From contig NZ_KB893671.1 in the NCBI RefSeq assembly GCF_000374165.1, positions 186,193 to 250,192 of the forward strand: a DNA stretch of 64,000 bases, read 5' to 3'. This document shows positions 1 through 9,913 of the stretch, piece after piece. Below the pieces are notes generated by a model. The model searched no databases, was not told the DNA's origin, and saw only the letters and a program-made list of their open reading frames with translations. The stretch comes from Parafrankia elaeagni. Lineage in GTDB: Bacteria > Actinomycetota > Actinomycetes > Frankiales > Frankiaceae. Both the position numbers and the translations under genes were made by a program. Within the stretch, counting starts at the first letter, position 1; every line of letters begins with the position of its first letter.

Positions 1-2037
<2,037 letters not shown>

Positions 2038-2159
2038 ACGCACGAAGCCTACGGCTCGGCACCCTCGCTCGGGCCGGGGGCGCGCGAAGCACGGGCGGCT
2101 GTTGGCTGCAGCCATTGAGTTCTGATAGATCGTTGGAGTTCCGACCGCGGAGAGGTGCC

Positions 2160-2612
2160 ATGGCGGACGAGGTCGTCTGGGTCGTCGTGGCGGGTGTGCT
2201 CCTGCTCGGGGAACTGCTCACCCTGGACCTGATACTGATCATGTTCGCGGTGGCTGCGCTGGTCAGCGCGGGGCTCGCGGTCGCGGGCGCCGACCTGATC
2301 GTGCAGATCGTGGCCTTCGCCGGGGTCTCGGCCGGGCTGACCGCCGGCCTGCGCCCGGTCGCCCGGCGCCACCTGACCCGCGGCCCACTGCTGCGGACCG
2401 GGACGGACGCGCTGGTCGGAGCCCCCGCCGTCGTCGTCGAGCGGGTCGACGGGGCGGATGGCAGGGTCCGGCTGGCCGGCGAGATCTGGTCCGCGAGATC
2501 CTTCCCGGAGGCGGACGTGCTGGAGGTCGGCACCGCCGTCCGGGTGCTGCGTGTCGACGGCGCGCATGTGATCGTGCACCGCGGGGAGGAGATCCCGCCT
2601 CCCAGCGGGTAG
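2160..2612 (+). CDS. NfeD-like membrane protein
   Basis: A 150-residue protein with two or three hydrophobic segments in the first 65 residues ([18 protein letters not shown] and following) and a C-terminal beta-rich OB-fold domain (about residues 85-145, containing [11 protein letters not shown]). This is the short NfeD form. NfeD proteins are genetically coupled to SPFH/stomatin proteins and are thought to act with them in membrane microdomains. The partner gene follows directly downstream, which supports the call. The ATG at 2160 is preceded by GAGAGG. The true substrate or client is unknown. Confidence 0.85.
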   Translation: MADEVVWVVVAGVLLLGELLTLDLILIMFAVAALVSAGLAVAGADLIVQIVAFAGVSAGLTAGLRPVARRHLTRGPLLRTGTDALVGAPAVVVERVDGADGRVRLAGEIWSARSFPEADVLEVGTAVRVLRVDGAHVIVHRGEEIPPPSG

Positions 2613-2650
2613 GACGCCGCGCCGGGGAGCAGGACGCCGCGCCGGGGAGC
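2611..2650 (+). repeat. 20-bp direct tandem repeat, two copies
   Basis: The unit AGGACGCCGCGCCGGGGAGC is present twice, head to tail, at 2611-2630 and 2631-2650, and a partial third copy (AGGAC) follows. It overlaps the NfeD stop codon and fills the short gap to the stomatin-like gene. A transcriptional role is not evident. Confidence 0.85.
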
Positions 2651-2679
2651 AGGACCTCGGCCATGACCAAGGAGTGCGG

Positions 2680-3690
2680 ATGGGCGGAGTCATCGCCGCG
2701 GGGGTGGCGGCGCTGGTGGTCCTGATCTTTTTGATCCGGTCCGTGCGGATCGTCCCGCAGGCGCGGGCGATGGTGGTCGAACGCCTCGGCCGCTACCACC
2801 GCACGCTGACCCCGGGCCTGGCGATCGTGGTCCCGATCGTCGACCGGATCCGGGAACGCATCGATCTGCGTGAGCAGGTGGTGAGCTTCCCGCCGCAGCC
2901 GGTCATCACCGAGGACAACCTCGTCGTGGGTATCGACACCGTCATCTACTTCCAGGTGACCGACCCGCGGGCGGCAACCTACGAGATCGCCGACTTCATC
3001 CGGGCGATCGAGCAGCTGACCGTCACCACCCTGCGCAACGTCATCGGCGGGATGAACCTGGAGGGGACCCTCACCTCCCGGGACCAGATCAACGGGCAGC
3101 TGCGCGGGGTCCTGGACGACGCGACCGGGCGGTGGGGCATCCGGGTGAACCGGGTCGAGCTCAAGGCGATCGACCCGCCGCGCTCCATCCAGGACTCGAT
3201 GGAGAAGCAGATGCGCGCCGAGCGCGACCGGCGTGCCGCGATCCTGACGGCGGAGGGCGTGAAGGCCAGCGAGATCCTGCGGGCCGAGGGCGAGAAGCAG
3301 GCCGCGATCCTGCGGGCCGAAGGCCACCGGGAGGCCCAGATCCTCGCCGCCGAGGGCGAGGCCAAGGCGATCGGCACCGTGTTCGGAGCCATTCACGAGG
3401 GTGACCCGGACCAGAAGCTCCTCGCCTACCAGTACCTGCAGATGCTGCCACGGCTGGCCCAGGGGCAGGCCAGCAAGCTGTGGATCGTGCCCAGCGAACT
3501 GACCTCCGCGCTGGGCGGCCTCGCCGGGCCCGGCGGGCTGTTCGACGTCGAAGGCCGGACCGGCCGCCAGGGCAGGCGCGACGGCGACGGCGGTGAGCCC
3601 GGCGGTGAGCCCGGCGGCGATGGCGGACGAGAGGGCGGCGGGGGCCGGCCGGGCGGCGGTGACGGGAGCCGGCCCGCCGCTCCCGTCTGA
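2680..3690 (+). CDS. SPFH/Band 7 (stomatin-like) membrane protein
   Basis: A 336-residue stomatin/prohibitin-type scaffold. It has one N-terminal membrane segment (about residues 3-20), a Band 7 domain (about 25-190, with RARAMVVERLGRYHRTLTPG-like features), then an alanine/glutamate-rich coiled coil containing the heptad-like ILRAEGEKQAAILRAEG, and a glycine-rich C-terminal tail (about 290-336). The ATG at 2680 was preferred to the upstream GTG at 2674 because AAGGAG (2669-2674) lies five bases before it and overlaps the GTG. It probably forms membrane-attached oligomers with the NfeD protein encoded upstream; this pairing is established for the families, the function here is inferred. The Gly/Arg tail is unlike E. 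coli QmcA. Confidence 0.92.
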   Translation: MGGVIAAGVAALVVLIFLIRSVRIVPQARAMVVERLGRYHRTLTPGLAIVVPIVDRIRERIDLREQVVSFPPQPVITEDNLVVGIDTVIYFQVTDPRAATYEIADFIRAIEQLTVTTLRNVIGGMNLEGTLTSRDQINGQLRGVLDDATGRWGIRVNRVELKAIDPPRSIQDSMEKQMRAERDRRAAILTAEGVKASEILRAEGEKQAAILRAEGHREAQILAAEGEAKAIGTVFGAIHEGDPDQKLLAYQYLQMLPRLAQGQASKLWIVPSELTSALGGLAGPGGLFDVEGRTGRQGRRDGDGGEPGGEPGGDGGREGGGGRPGGGDGSRPAAPV

Positions 3691-3862
3691 ATCCCACCTG
3701 AAAGAACCAGTCCCTCGGTGGGGTGGGGGACACCACATGTGGCACCAGGGGAGGAGAGAGGTCTAGTCCTGGCCCGCTGGTCATGGCACGATCGACTGGT
3801 ATCTGACGGGTCCGATGTGACGAGCCGCAGGGGAAGGCGTTCCTCGTCGACGGAGGTCCCGC

Positions 3863-4405
3863 GTGGTGGCAATGTCATCGACAGCTCGTGAGCTGTCATC
3901 CGGCTCGTCGTCCTTCGCCGTGCCGGGCAAGCTGGCAGTTCTCGCGTGCCCGCCAGCGCTGTGCCCGCACCTGGAGTTCGCCGTGTCCGGAGCCCTTACC
4001 GCCCCGGTCTCCCTGACCTGGACGGCGCAGCCGGGCCATCCCGGCTTCCTGTACGCCGGTCTGGAATGGCGCGCCGTTCCGGGGACGGCGGGCCGGCTGG
4101 CCTCCGTCCTGCGCCGGCTGGGGCATGTGACCTTCGAGACCGTCGAGGGTCCTTCGCCGGGCTGTGACGCCGAGCGGTACTCGTTCACCCCCGAGCTGGG
4201 TCTGCACCGCGCCGCGATCGCCGCCAACGGGGACGTCGTGGTCGGCGAGGTCGCCCTGCTCGCCCTGCTCGAACGCGGTGAGGCGCGGGAGACCCTCTCC
4301 CGAGGCCTGCACCGCCTGCTCGGCACCGCCTGGGACGACGTCCTGGAACCGCTGCGGCGAGGGGCTCACGGCGCGCCCGTGACCTGGCTGCGGCGCACCG
4401 GCTGA
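3863..4405 (+). CDS. DUF3145 family protein
   Basis: A 180-residue protein matching the actinobacterial DUF3145 family in remembered landmarks: ALCPHLEFAVSGAL near the N-terminus, LYAGLEWRAVPGTAGRLAS, AERYSFTPELGLHRA in the middle and PWDDVLEPLR-like WDDVLEPLRRGAHGAPVTWL at the C-terminus. No catalytic motif, signal peptide or membrane segment is visible. GTG 3863 was chosen because GGAGG (3852-3856) stands six bases upstream; an in-frame ATG lies at 3872. The function of this family is not known to me. It is followed by the DUF4193 gene on the same strand after about 150 bases. Confidence 0.88.
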   Translation: MVAMSSTARELSSGSSSFAVPGKLAVLACPPALCPHLEFAVSGALTAPVSLTWTAQPGHPGFLYAGLEWRAVPGTAGRLASVLRRLGHVTFETVEGPSPGCDAERYSFTPELGLHRAAIAANGDVVVGEVALLALLERGEARETLSRGLHRLLGTAWDDVLEPLRRGAHGAPVTWLRRTG

Positions 4406-4551
4406 CGTCTCCGCACGGTTTGCTGAGCGCCCGCTCAGCTGTCTGTGGTCAAGCCCACACTGTGTTCGCGTGGGTCGGACGGGCACATACCCCCGGGGTC
4501 GTGCGTTGTGGGTTGCGCACGACGAGAGCACAACCATTCTGGGAGAACTCA

Positions 4552-4842
4552 GTGGCCACCGATTACGACACCCCCCGTACCACGGAACTCGAGGACTCCG
4601 AGCAGAGCCTGGAGGCCCTCAAGGCCCGGCGGGCGGACGCGGCGGCCGACCTCGGTGACGATGTCGATCCGTTCGAGACCGAGCTCGGCCTGCCCGGCGC
4701 CGACCTGTCCGGAGAGGAGCTGACCGTCCGTGTCCTGCCGCGGCAGGCGGACGAGTTCACCTGCACGAGCTGCTACCTCGTTCACCACCGCAGCCAGCTC
4801 TACGACGCCCGGCGCATGGTCTGCCGGGACTGCGCCGCCTGA
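4552..4842 (+). CDS. DUF4193 zinc-ribbon-like protein
   Basis: A 96-residue acidic protein. The first 60 residues are charged and probably disordered; the C-terminus holds a CxxC...CRDC arrangement (FTCTSCYLVHHRSQL followed by MVCRDCAA), which suggests a small zinc-binding knuckle. The central LPGADLSGEELTVRVLPRQ block is the hallmark of actinobacterial DUF4193. GTG at 4552 is preceded by GGGAGA. An upstream in-frame extension to 4420 exists but has no family resemblance. Family function is unknown; its abundance and conservation in Actinobacteria suggest a housekeeping regulatory role, which is only inference. Confidence 0.9.
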   Translation: MATDYDTPRTTELEDSEQSLEALKARRADAAADLGDDVDPFETELGLPGADLSGEELTVRVLPRQADEFTCTSCYLVHHRSQLYDARRMVCRDCAA

Positions 4843-4914
4843 AACCCGGCGCCCAGCACCACCGCGGTGCGAACCAGGCGGTACCGCGGTCTCCTGCTCC
4901 CCACCCCGGGGAGG

Positions 4915-5616
4915 TCAGGACGGTGTCCGCACGCCTGCCTCACGCATCCGGGCGACCGCGCGTTCGCGGTCGCCCTCGGTCCGTTCGACGAAGCGGGTGA
5001 GCGCCAGGGGGACGACGACGTCCAGCCCCTGCGCCCGCGCGTCGAGCGCGGTCTCGAGCACGCAGTAGTCACCCGCGAGACCGACCACGACCACGCTGGC
5101 CACCGAGCCCGCGGCCAGCCGCTCGCCGAGCACCGTCGAGGACCGCGCACCCGACTGCGGGTCCCGCACGGAGAAGCCCGAGTAGCCGTCCGCGCCGTCG
5201 ACGCCCTTGCGGATGACCTCCCCGGCGATCGTCACGCCGGGGTGGAAGGCCGCGCCGGGCGTGTCGCGCACGCAGTGGGGCGGCCACGGCCCGCCCTCGG
5301 TCACGAAGTGCGGCGTCGACGGGGGATGCCAGTCCTGGGTGTAGTAGACCGGGGAGCCGGCCTCCGTCGCGGCCGCGATCTCGGCGTTCACCCCGTCGAC
5401 GATCTCCTCTCCGCCGTCTACGTGGAGGCTGCCGCCCGCTGCCGCGAAGTCGTTCTGCATGTCGATCACCAGCAGCGCCACGCCGGGGCCGTACCGGGCA
5501 TGGGCATGGGCGGCCGTGGTCGTGGCGGCCAGGTCTCCAGGCCGGCTCGCTCCGTGTGCGCCGGTCCGTTCCGCCGCGCCCTCCGCCGAGCTGCTTCCCA
5601 CGGTGCCTCCCGACAT
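4915..5616 (-). CDS. pncA: Nicotinamidase / isochorismatase-fold amidohydrolase
   Basis: A 233-residue cysteine hydrolase of the isochorismatase fold, predicted to deamidate nicotinamide to nicotinate for NAD salvage. The triad Asp52 (in VIDMQNDF), Lys137 (in VIRKG) and Cys185 (in GLAGDYCV) is intact. Metal-ligand candidates Asp95, His97 and His103 lie in DWHPPSTPHF with His114 following, as in PncA rather than plain isochorismatases. About 40 residues precede the domain and look disordered, so the true start may be internal. The gene is divergent from the DUF3097 gene, with about 100 bases between the starts. Confidence 0.9.
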   Translation of the reverse strand: MSGGTVGSSSAEGAAERTGAHGASRPGDLAATTTAAHAHARYGPGVALLVIDMQNDFAAAGGSLHVDGGEEIVDGVNAEIAAATEAGSPVYYTQDWHPPSTPHFVTEGGPWPPHCVRDTPGAAFHPGVTIAGEVIRKGVDGADGYSGFSVRDPQSGARSSTVLGERLAAGSVASVVVVGLAGDYCVLETALDARAQGLDVVVPLALTRFVERTEGDRERAVARMREAGVRTPS

Positions 5617-5719
5617 CCACGGTGGTCACTTCGGGCCCGCGTGGCCACCCGGCCCGCGCGGCCCGCGCCGCGGCGTGTCGTCGGGAATGCCCGCCCCTGC
5701 CCCACTGTAGGTTGCGGGC

Positions 5720-6532
5720 GTGCGCAGCCGCGACTACGGACCCGACATCCTGGCCCAGGACAGGGCACGGGTGCCCAGACAGCCACGGGTGGTCGAGATC
5801 GAGCCGGACCTCGTCGTCGAGGACGCTGACTCCGGGTACTGCGGGGCAGTCGTCGGCGTCGAGGCCGGCGGGGTGATGCTCGAGGACCGGAAGGGGCGTC
5901 GCCGGGTCTTTCCCCTCGGCCAGGGCGCCTTCCTGCTGGACGGCGAGCGGATCACGCTCACCCGCCCACGGGCCGCCGCCCCGTCGGCACCCCGGCGAAC
6001 CGCCTCGGGCTCCCTCGCCGTGCCAGGTGCGCCCGCCCGCGTCGCGCGTGCCAGCCGCATCTACGTCGAGGGCCTGCACGATGCAGCACTCGTCGAACGG
6101 GTCTGGGGCGACGACCTGCGGATAGAGGGTGTCGTCGTGGAGCCGCTGAACGGCGTCGACGACCTCCCCGAGATCGTCCGCGGTTTCCGGCCGCAGCCGG
6201 GGCGCCGGCTCGGCGTTCTCGTCGACCATCTCGTTCCCGGGTCCAAGGAGAGCCGGATCGCTGCTGCCGCTGCCGGCGAGCACGTTCTCGTGACCGGTCA
6301 TCCCTACATCGACATCTGGCAGGCGGTGAAGCCGACCTCGGTCGGGATCCGTGCCTGGCCGCAGGTGCCGCGGGGCCAGGCCTGGAAGGAAGGCGTCTGC
6401 GCGGCCCTGGGCGTCAGCGAGCCGGCCGAGATGTGGCGCCGGGTGCTCGCGGCGGTCGACTCGTACTCCGACCTCGAACCCGGCCTGCTGAGGGCCGTCG
6501 AGGAGCTGATCGATTTCGTGACCGCGAACTGA
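5720..6532 (+). CDS. DUF3097 family protein
   Basis: A 270-residue protein with the recognisable DUF3097 opening RSRDYGPDILA and a C-terminal half containing IYVEGLHDAALVERVWGDDL, followed by LGVLVDHLVPGSKES and VLVTGHPYIDIWQAV. The acidic residues in YVEGLHD and VDHL are arranged like those of a TOPRIM fold (Glu ... Asp), so a nucleic-acid or nucleotide phosphotransfer role is conceivable, but that is inference. The N-terminal 90 residues look like a small beta domain. GTG is used as start. Family function is unknown. It is widespread in Actinobacteria and is not linked to its neighbours here. Confidence 0.88.
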   Translation: MRSRDYGPDILAQDRARVPRQPRVVEIEPDLVVEDADSGYCGAVVGVEAGGVMLEDRKGRRRVFPLGQGAFLLDGERITLTRPRAAAPSAPRRTASGSLAVPGAPARVARASRIYVEGLHDAALVERVWGDDLRIEGVVVEPLNGVDDLPEIVRGFRPQPGRRLGVLVDHLVPGSKESRIAAAAAGEHVLVTGHPYIDIWQAVKPTSVGIRAWPQVPRGQAWKEGVCAALGVSEPAEMWRRVLAAVDSYSDLEPGLLRAVEELIDFVTAN

Positions 6533-6852
6533 CGGACAGTGGTGCGGCGATCCGGGGCGGCCTGGGCGGACGTATATGGTTACGTACGGCCATTCCAGGC
6601 TCTTCGGCGCGAAGGTCACGTTGTTCGCTGGTGACGCTGGTCGCTGGTCGTCCTGGTCCGCTGGTCGCGTGGATCATGTGAGTGGATCCCGCGGTGCGGT
6701 GGTCTCCGGTTCGCCGAGATCCCGGCCGGCGACCGAGGCGCGGAGTCCGGTGCCTGACCGCATCCCGGTCACCGGTGCCTGACCCGCTTCCGGGCCCGTC
6801 GATGCCTGGACCGGCCTGGCCCGGAGGGGGGCGGAGGAGAAGCGGGGGCGCC
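6533..6852. other. Gene-free stretch before the amidase gene
   Basis: No gene is supported in these 320 bases. The sequence contains short imperfect repeats (GGTCGCTGGTCGTCCTGGTCCGCTGGTCGC around 6640-6670 and two GGTGCCTGACC copies near 6750-6785) and a purine-rich stretch immediately before the amidase start. No clear promoter or terminator could be assigned. Confidence 0.5.
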
Positions 6853-7764
6853 ATGCCCAGGAGCACGCCCAGGAGGGTGTCGCCCTACGCGCTGCTGGCG
6901 ACCGCGGCGTTCCTGGCCATTGCCGTGGCCGTGACCGGCCTGGTGATCTGGCCCGGGGGAGCAGAGCCCGACGTGGCCAGGCGGCCTGCCACCGGGGCCA
7001 CCGCGGCGGCGGACCTCCACGCCCTGGCCGGGCGGACGGTGGTCATCGACCCCGGTCACAACGGCGGGAACAGCGCCAATCCGACGGCTATCAACCGGCT
7101 CGTCGATGCCGGCGGTTTCCGGAAGGAATGCGACGCCGTGGGTGCCGAGACCACAGACGGGTACGCGGAGCACGCCTTCACCTTCGACGTTGCGGTCCGC
7201 GCCGCCGAGGAACTGCGCGCGCGGGGCGCAACAGTGATCCTGACCCGCACCGACGACCAGAGCGTCGGGCCCTGCGTCGACGAACGGGCCCGCATCGGCA
7301 ACGACGCCGGCGCCGACGCCGTGGTGTCCGTGCATGCCGACGGCGGGCCGCCACAGGGCAGCGGCTTCCACGTCATCGCTCCGGCGGCGAGCCCGGACGG
7401 GGGCAACGGCGGCATCCTGCCCGCCTCGGGGCGGCTCGCTGACCTGCTCCGGGAGGCATTCGGGTCGGCGACCGGCCAGCCGCCGGCCGACTACCTCGGC
7501 GAGGACGGCATCACGGTGCGGGCCGACCTGGCCGGCCTGAACCTCTCCCGCGTGCCGAAGGTCTTTCTCGAATGCGGCAACATGCGCAATCCCGGTGACG
7601 CCGCGCGGATCAGCGACCCCGCCTGGCGCCAGCGGGCGGCGGCAGGGCTCGTTCAGGGAATTGCCGCCTTTCTGGTCGACGGCGGACCGCGTGACGGAGG
7701 CGCTGCCAGTGAAGGAAGCGGTGACAACGGCAGCCCAGGCGCCTCCGCCTCGCCCGGCAGCTGA
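6853..7764 (+). CDS. N-acetylmuramoyl-L-alanine amidase (Amidase_3, membrane-anchored)
   Basis: A 303-residue zinc amidase that should cleave the amide bond between muramic acid and the stem peptide of peptidoglycan. A signal-anchor helix lies at about residues 12-35, so the catalytic domain is extracytoplasmic. Zinc ligands are visible as His in DPGHNGG, Glu near KECDAVGAETT and His in VSVHADGG, and the catalytic Glu in VFLECGNM. The sequence resembles mycobacterial Rv3717 (Ami1), which also lacks a cell-wall-binding repeat. An in-frame ATG at 6802 would add 17 residues; the ATG at 6853 is preferred because the purine-rich GGAGGAGA lies before it. The last 30 residues are Ser/Gly-rich. Confidence 0.9.
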   Translation: MPRSTPRRVSPYALLATAAFLAIAVAVTGLVIWPGGAEPDVARRPATGATAAADLHALAGRTVVIDPGHNGGNSANPTAINRLVDAGGFRKECDAVGAETTDGYAEHAFTFDVAVRAAEELRARGATVILTRTDDQSVGPCVDERARIGNDAGADAVVSVHADGGPPQGSGFHVIAPAASPDGGNGGILPASGRLADLLREAFGSATGQPPADYLGEDGITVRADLAGLNLSRVPKVFLECGNMRNPGDAARISDPAWRQRAAAGLVQGIAAFLVDGGPRDGGAASEGSGDNGSPGASASPGS

Positions 7765-7801
7765 CCTGCCTGGCCGGAACCCCGTCCTCATTTTGCGCCA
7801 A

Positions 7802-8128
7802 CTACGACAAAAGGCCGTTCCTCCACGAGGACGGCCTTCTGCGCTTTTCGCTATGGGTGGGGGGAGTGTCTCTACCGGTGGATCGGCCGTGGCGGTTGGT
7901 GAGGGCGATGAGCTGCTGCCCGCTCCCCTCGGGGCCGGCCCAGATGTCGCAGTCGAGGGTGAGGTCGCCGACGGCGGGGTGCCGGTAGTGCTTGGTGTCG
8001 TGGCTGGCGCTGGTGACCCGGTGCTCGGCCCACTCCTTCGGGTTCCGCCCGGCCGGTGTGTGGTCTCGTCGTGCCGAGCCTGCGAGCGAATCGTTGTCGA
8101 CCCACCGGCCTGAACGGGTTTCTGTCAT
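7802..8128 (-). pseudogene. Remnant of an MmyB-like XRE regulator (C-terminal ligand-binding part only)
   Basis: The minus strand encodes a reading frame of about 108 residues whose middle part (WAEHRVTSASHDTKHYRHP followed by AVGDLTLDCDIW and LIALTN) resembles the last 60-70 residues of MmyB-like ligand-binding domains of XRE-family regulators. In that family the corresponding segment has the pattern WAxHxV...KxxxHPxVGDLxLxxE. The helix-turn-helix and most of the sensor domain are absent. The upstream side of the frame runs directly into the FAH hydrolase gene (the two overlap by a few bases at 8125-8128). I read it as the surviving 3' end of a gene broken at the island junction. No start signal supports expression. 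Confidence 0.65.
7811..7845 (+). terminator. Intrinsic terminator after the amidase gene
   Basis: AAGGCCGTTCCTC and GAGGACGGCCTT form a stem with a three-base loop and one bulge at 7811-7838. It is preceded by an A-run and followed by a T-rich tail ending GCGCTTTT. The arrangement would also work in the opposite direction, for the remnant transcribed leftwards. Confidence 0.75.
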
Positions 8129-8982
8129 AGCTGAGTCGATGGCCGGTCGGGATCGGCCTCGACCGGGTTGGTGAGCACGAGGTGGTCGACGAGCTCGACC
8201 TCGAGCACGTCGCCGGGCCGCAAGTAGCGGGGCGGGGTCTCGCGGTGGCCGATGCCGGAGGGGGTGCCGGTGGCGATGACGTCGCCGGGGGAGAGCTCGG
8301 TGAAGGTGCTGATGTAGGAGATGACCGTCGGTACGTCGAAGACCAGGTCGGAGAGTCGGCCACGCTGTTTCTCGGCTCCGTTGAGCCGCGTGACGACCTC
8401 GAGGGACCTGGGTTCGGAGACCTCGTCGGCGGTCACGAGCCACGGCCCCCAGGAGCCCGAGCGGTCCCAGTTCTTTCCGGCGGTGGCCTGGGCGCTGTGC
8501 AGCTGGAAGCCTCGGACGCTGTTCTCGCCCATCGCCGAGTAGCCGGCGACGTGCTCGAGCGCGGCGGGGGCAGGGATACGACGGCCACCGCGCCCGATGA
8601 CGACCACCACCTCGCCCTCCCAGTCGAGGGTGTCGGACTCGACCGGGGTGAGCAGCGGCTGACCGTGGCCGACGAACGTGGAGGCGAACCGGGTGAACAG
8701 CGTCGGGTGGTCGCCGGCGTCGCGCACCACCTCGGCGGCGTGGGTGGCGAAGTTGAGCCCGACGCAGACGATCTTGGCCGGATCCGGGACCGGCGGGAGC
8801 AAGATCGCGTCGGCGAGATCAACCTCGGGTCTCCCCGGCAGCTCGAGCTGCTCGGTGCTCAGTCCGAACGCACGCCGTACGTCACCACCGGTGACCGCAG
8901 TGACGTCGTACGCCGGACCTGCGGCGTCGCGTTGGGCGAGGGTACGTCGCTCACCGCTGATCAATCCTGTCGCGAGCCTCAC
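8125..8982 (-). CDS. Fumarylacetoacetate hydrolase (FAH) family protein
   Basis: A 285-residue hydrolase/hydratase-fold protein. FAH-family enzymes hydrolyse C-C bonds of acylpyruvates or decarboxylate oxo-acids after ring cleavage. Landmarks are IVCVGLNFATHAAEV, DWEGEVVVVIGRGGR (metal-binding Glu residues), GYSAMGENSVRGFQ and TGTPSGIGHRETPPRYL. GTG at 8982 was chosen because its GTGA overlaps the stop of the DapA-like gene by four bases and GGGAG lies upstream. The length fits the family. It is the last gene of a three-gene minus-strand unit; the neighbouring cupin dioxygenase-like gene suggests it processes a ring-cleavage product such as a fumarylpyruvate-type compound. The substrate is inferred, not visible. 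Confidence 0.88.
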   Translation of the reverse strand: MRLATGLISGERRTLAQRDAAGPAYDVTAVTGGDVRRAFGLSTEQLELPGRPEVDLADAILLPPVPDPAKIVCVGLNFATHAAEVVRDAGDHPTLFTRFASTFVGHGQPLLTPVESDTLDWEGEVVVVIGRGGRRIPAPAALEHVAGYSAMGENSVRGFQLHSAQATAGKNWDRSGSWGPWLVTADEVSEPRSLEVVTRLNGAEKQRGRLSDLVFDVPTVISYISTFTELSPGDVIATGTPSGIGHRETPPRYLRPGDVLEVELVDHLVLTNPVEADPDRPSTQL

Positions 8983-9911
8983 CGGAGCTCCCGCTCCACA
9001 TCCATGATCTCCTTGGCCTCGTGGAGCAGCGCCGCGACCTTCTCGGCGCCGGCGGGTGTGGTGGGAACCAGGGGCGGCCGGACGTGGGCCGACGCGATCC
9101 GTCCCTCCTGCTCGAGGACCAGTTTGGCGGTCGTCGGGTTGGTCTCCACGAACAGCAGGTCGACCAGTGGGTGCAGTGCGTAGTGCAGTCGTCGGGCTTC
9201 CTCGGCGTCGCCGGCCAGCCACGCGTCGTACATCGACGCCACCGCGCGTGGGGCGATGTTGGCGGTGGCACTGACGAAGCCGACCCCGCCCAGTGCGAGG
9301 AGCGGCAGGCACAGCAGCTCGATGCCCGACCACACCAGGAGCTCCTCGCCGCACAGCTGCAGGACCCGCGAGAAGTGCTCGAAGTCCTTGGTCGTCTCCT
9401 TGATCCCCACGATGTTGTCGAAGTCGTGGAACAGCCGCGCGACGGTCTCGGGCGCGACGTCGACGGCGGTGCGCGAGGGGACGTTGTAGATGACGAGCGG
9501 GAGGTCGGGGAACTCGCGGGCGACTGCCTCGTACCAGGCGTAGAGCCCGTCCTGGGTCGGTCGCGCGTAGTACGGGGAGATCACGAGGGTGGCGTCGGCG
9601 CCGGCAGCTTGGGCGACCTCGGTCAGTTCGAGGGTCTCGCTCAGGTGGGTCGAGCCCGTCCCGGCCAGGAACGGCACGCGGTCCGCGACGACCTCGGCGA
9701 CGACGCGGATCGCGGCGGCGCGCTCGGCGACCGTCTGGGCCGAGGGCTCTCCGGTCGAGCCGCCGATCGAGATCCCGTGGGAGCCGGCGGCCAGCTGCCA
9801 GTCGACCAGCCGCCGCAGCGAGTCGTGGTCGACGGCGCCGTCGCTGGTGAAGGGGGTGATGAGGGGAGCGATCGAGCCGGTGATGAGCGAGGGTTCCTTG
9901 CGAAAGCGCAC
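8979..9911 (-). CDS. DapA-like class I aldolase/synthase (DHDPS family)
   Basis: A 310-residue (beta/alpha)8 lyase of the dihydrodipicolinate synthase/N-acetylneuraminate lyase family. The Schiff-base lysine is Lys171 (VGIKETTKD), the proton-relay tyrosine Tyr142 (IYNVPSRT), and the substrate-carboxylate loop is GGSTGEPS at residues 50-57. Because it sits in a catabolic unit and is divorced from lysine genes, it probably catalyses a retro-aldol or hydratase-aldolase step releasing pyruvate rather than lysine biosynthesis. This is inference; hydratase-aldolases of polycyclic aromatic degradation belong to the same family. GTG at 9911 follows GGAAGG and lies two bases after the stop of the cyclodeaminase-like gene, so translation is likely coupled. 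Confidence 0.87.
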   Translation of the reverse strand: MRFRKEPSLITGSIAPLITPFTSDGAVDHDSLRRLVDWQLAAGSHGISIGGSTGEPSAQTVAERAAAIRVVAEVVADRVPFLAGTGSTHLSETLELTEVAQAAGADATLVISPYYARPTQDGLYAWYEAVAREFPDLPLVIYNVPSRTAVDVAPETVARLFHDFDNIVGIKETTKDFEHFSRVLQLCGEELLVWSGIELLCLPLLALGGVGFVSATANIAPRAVASMYDAWLAGDAEEARRLHYALHPLVDLLFVETNPTTAKLVLEQEGRIASAHVRPPLVPTTPAGAEKVAALLHEAKEIMDVERELR

Positions 9912-9913
9912 GG

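Noticed and set aside
8182-9183. 333-residue plus-strand frame opposite FAH and DapA-like genes
   Set aside because: Antisense shadow of two conserved genes with no own motif.
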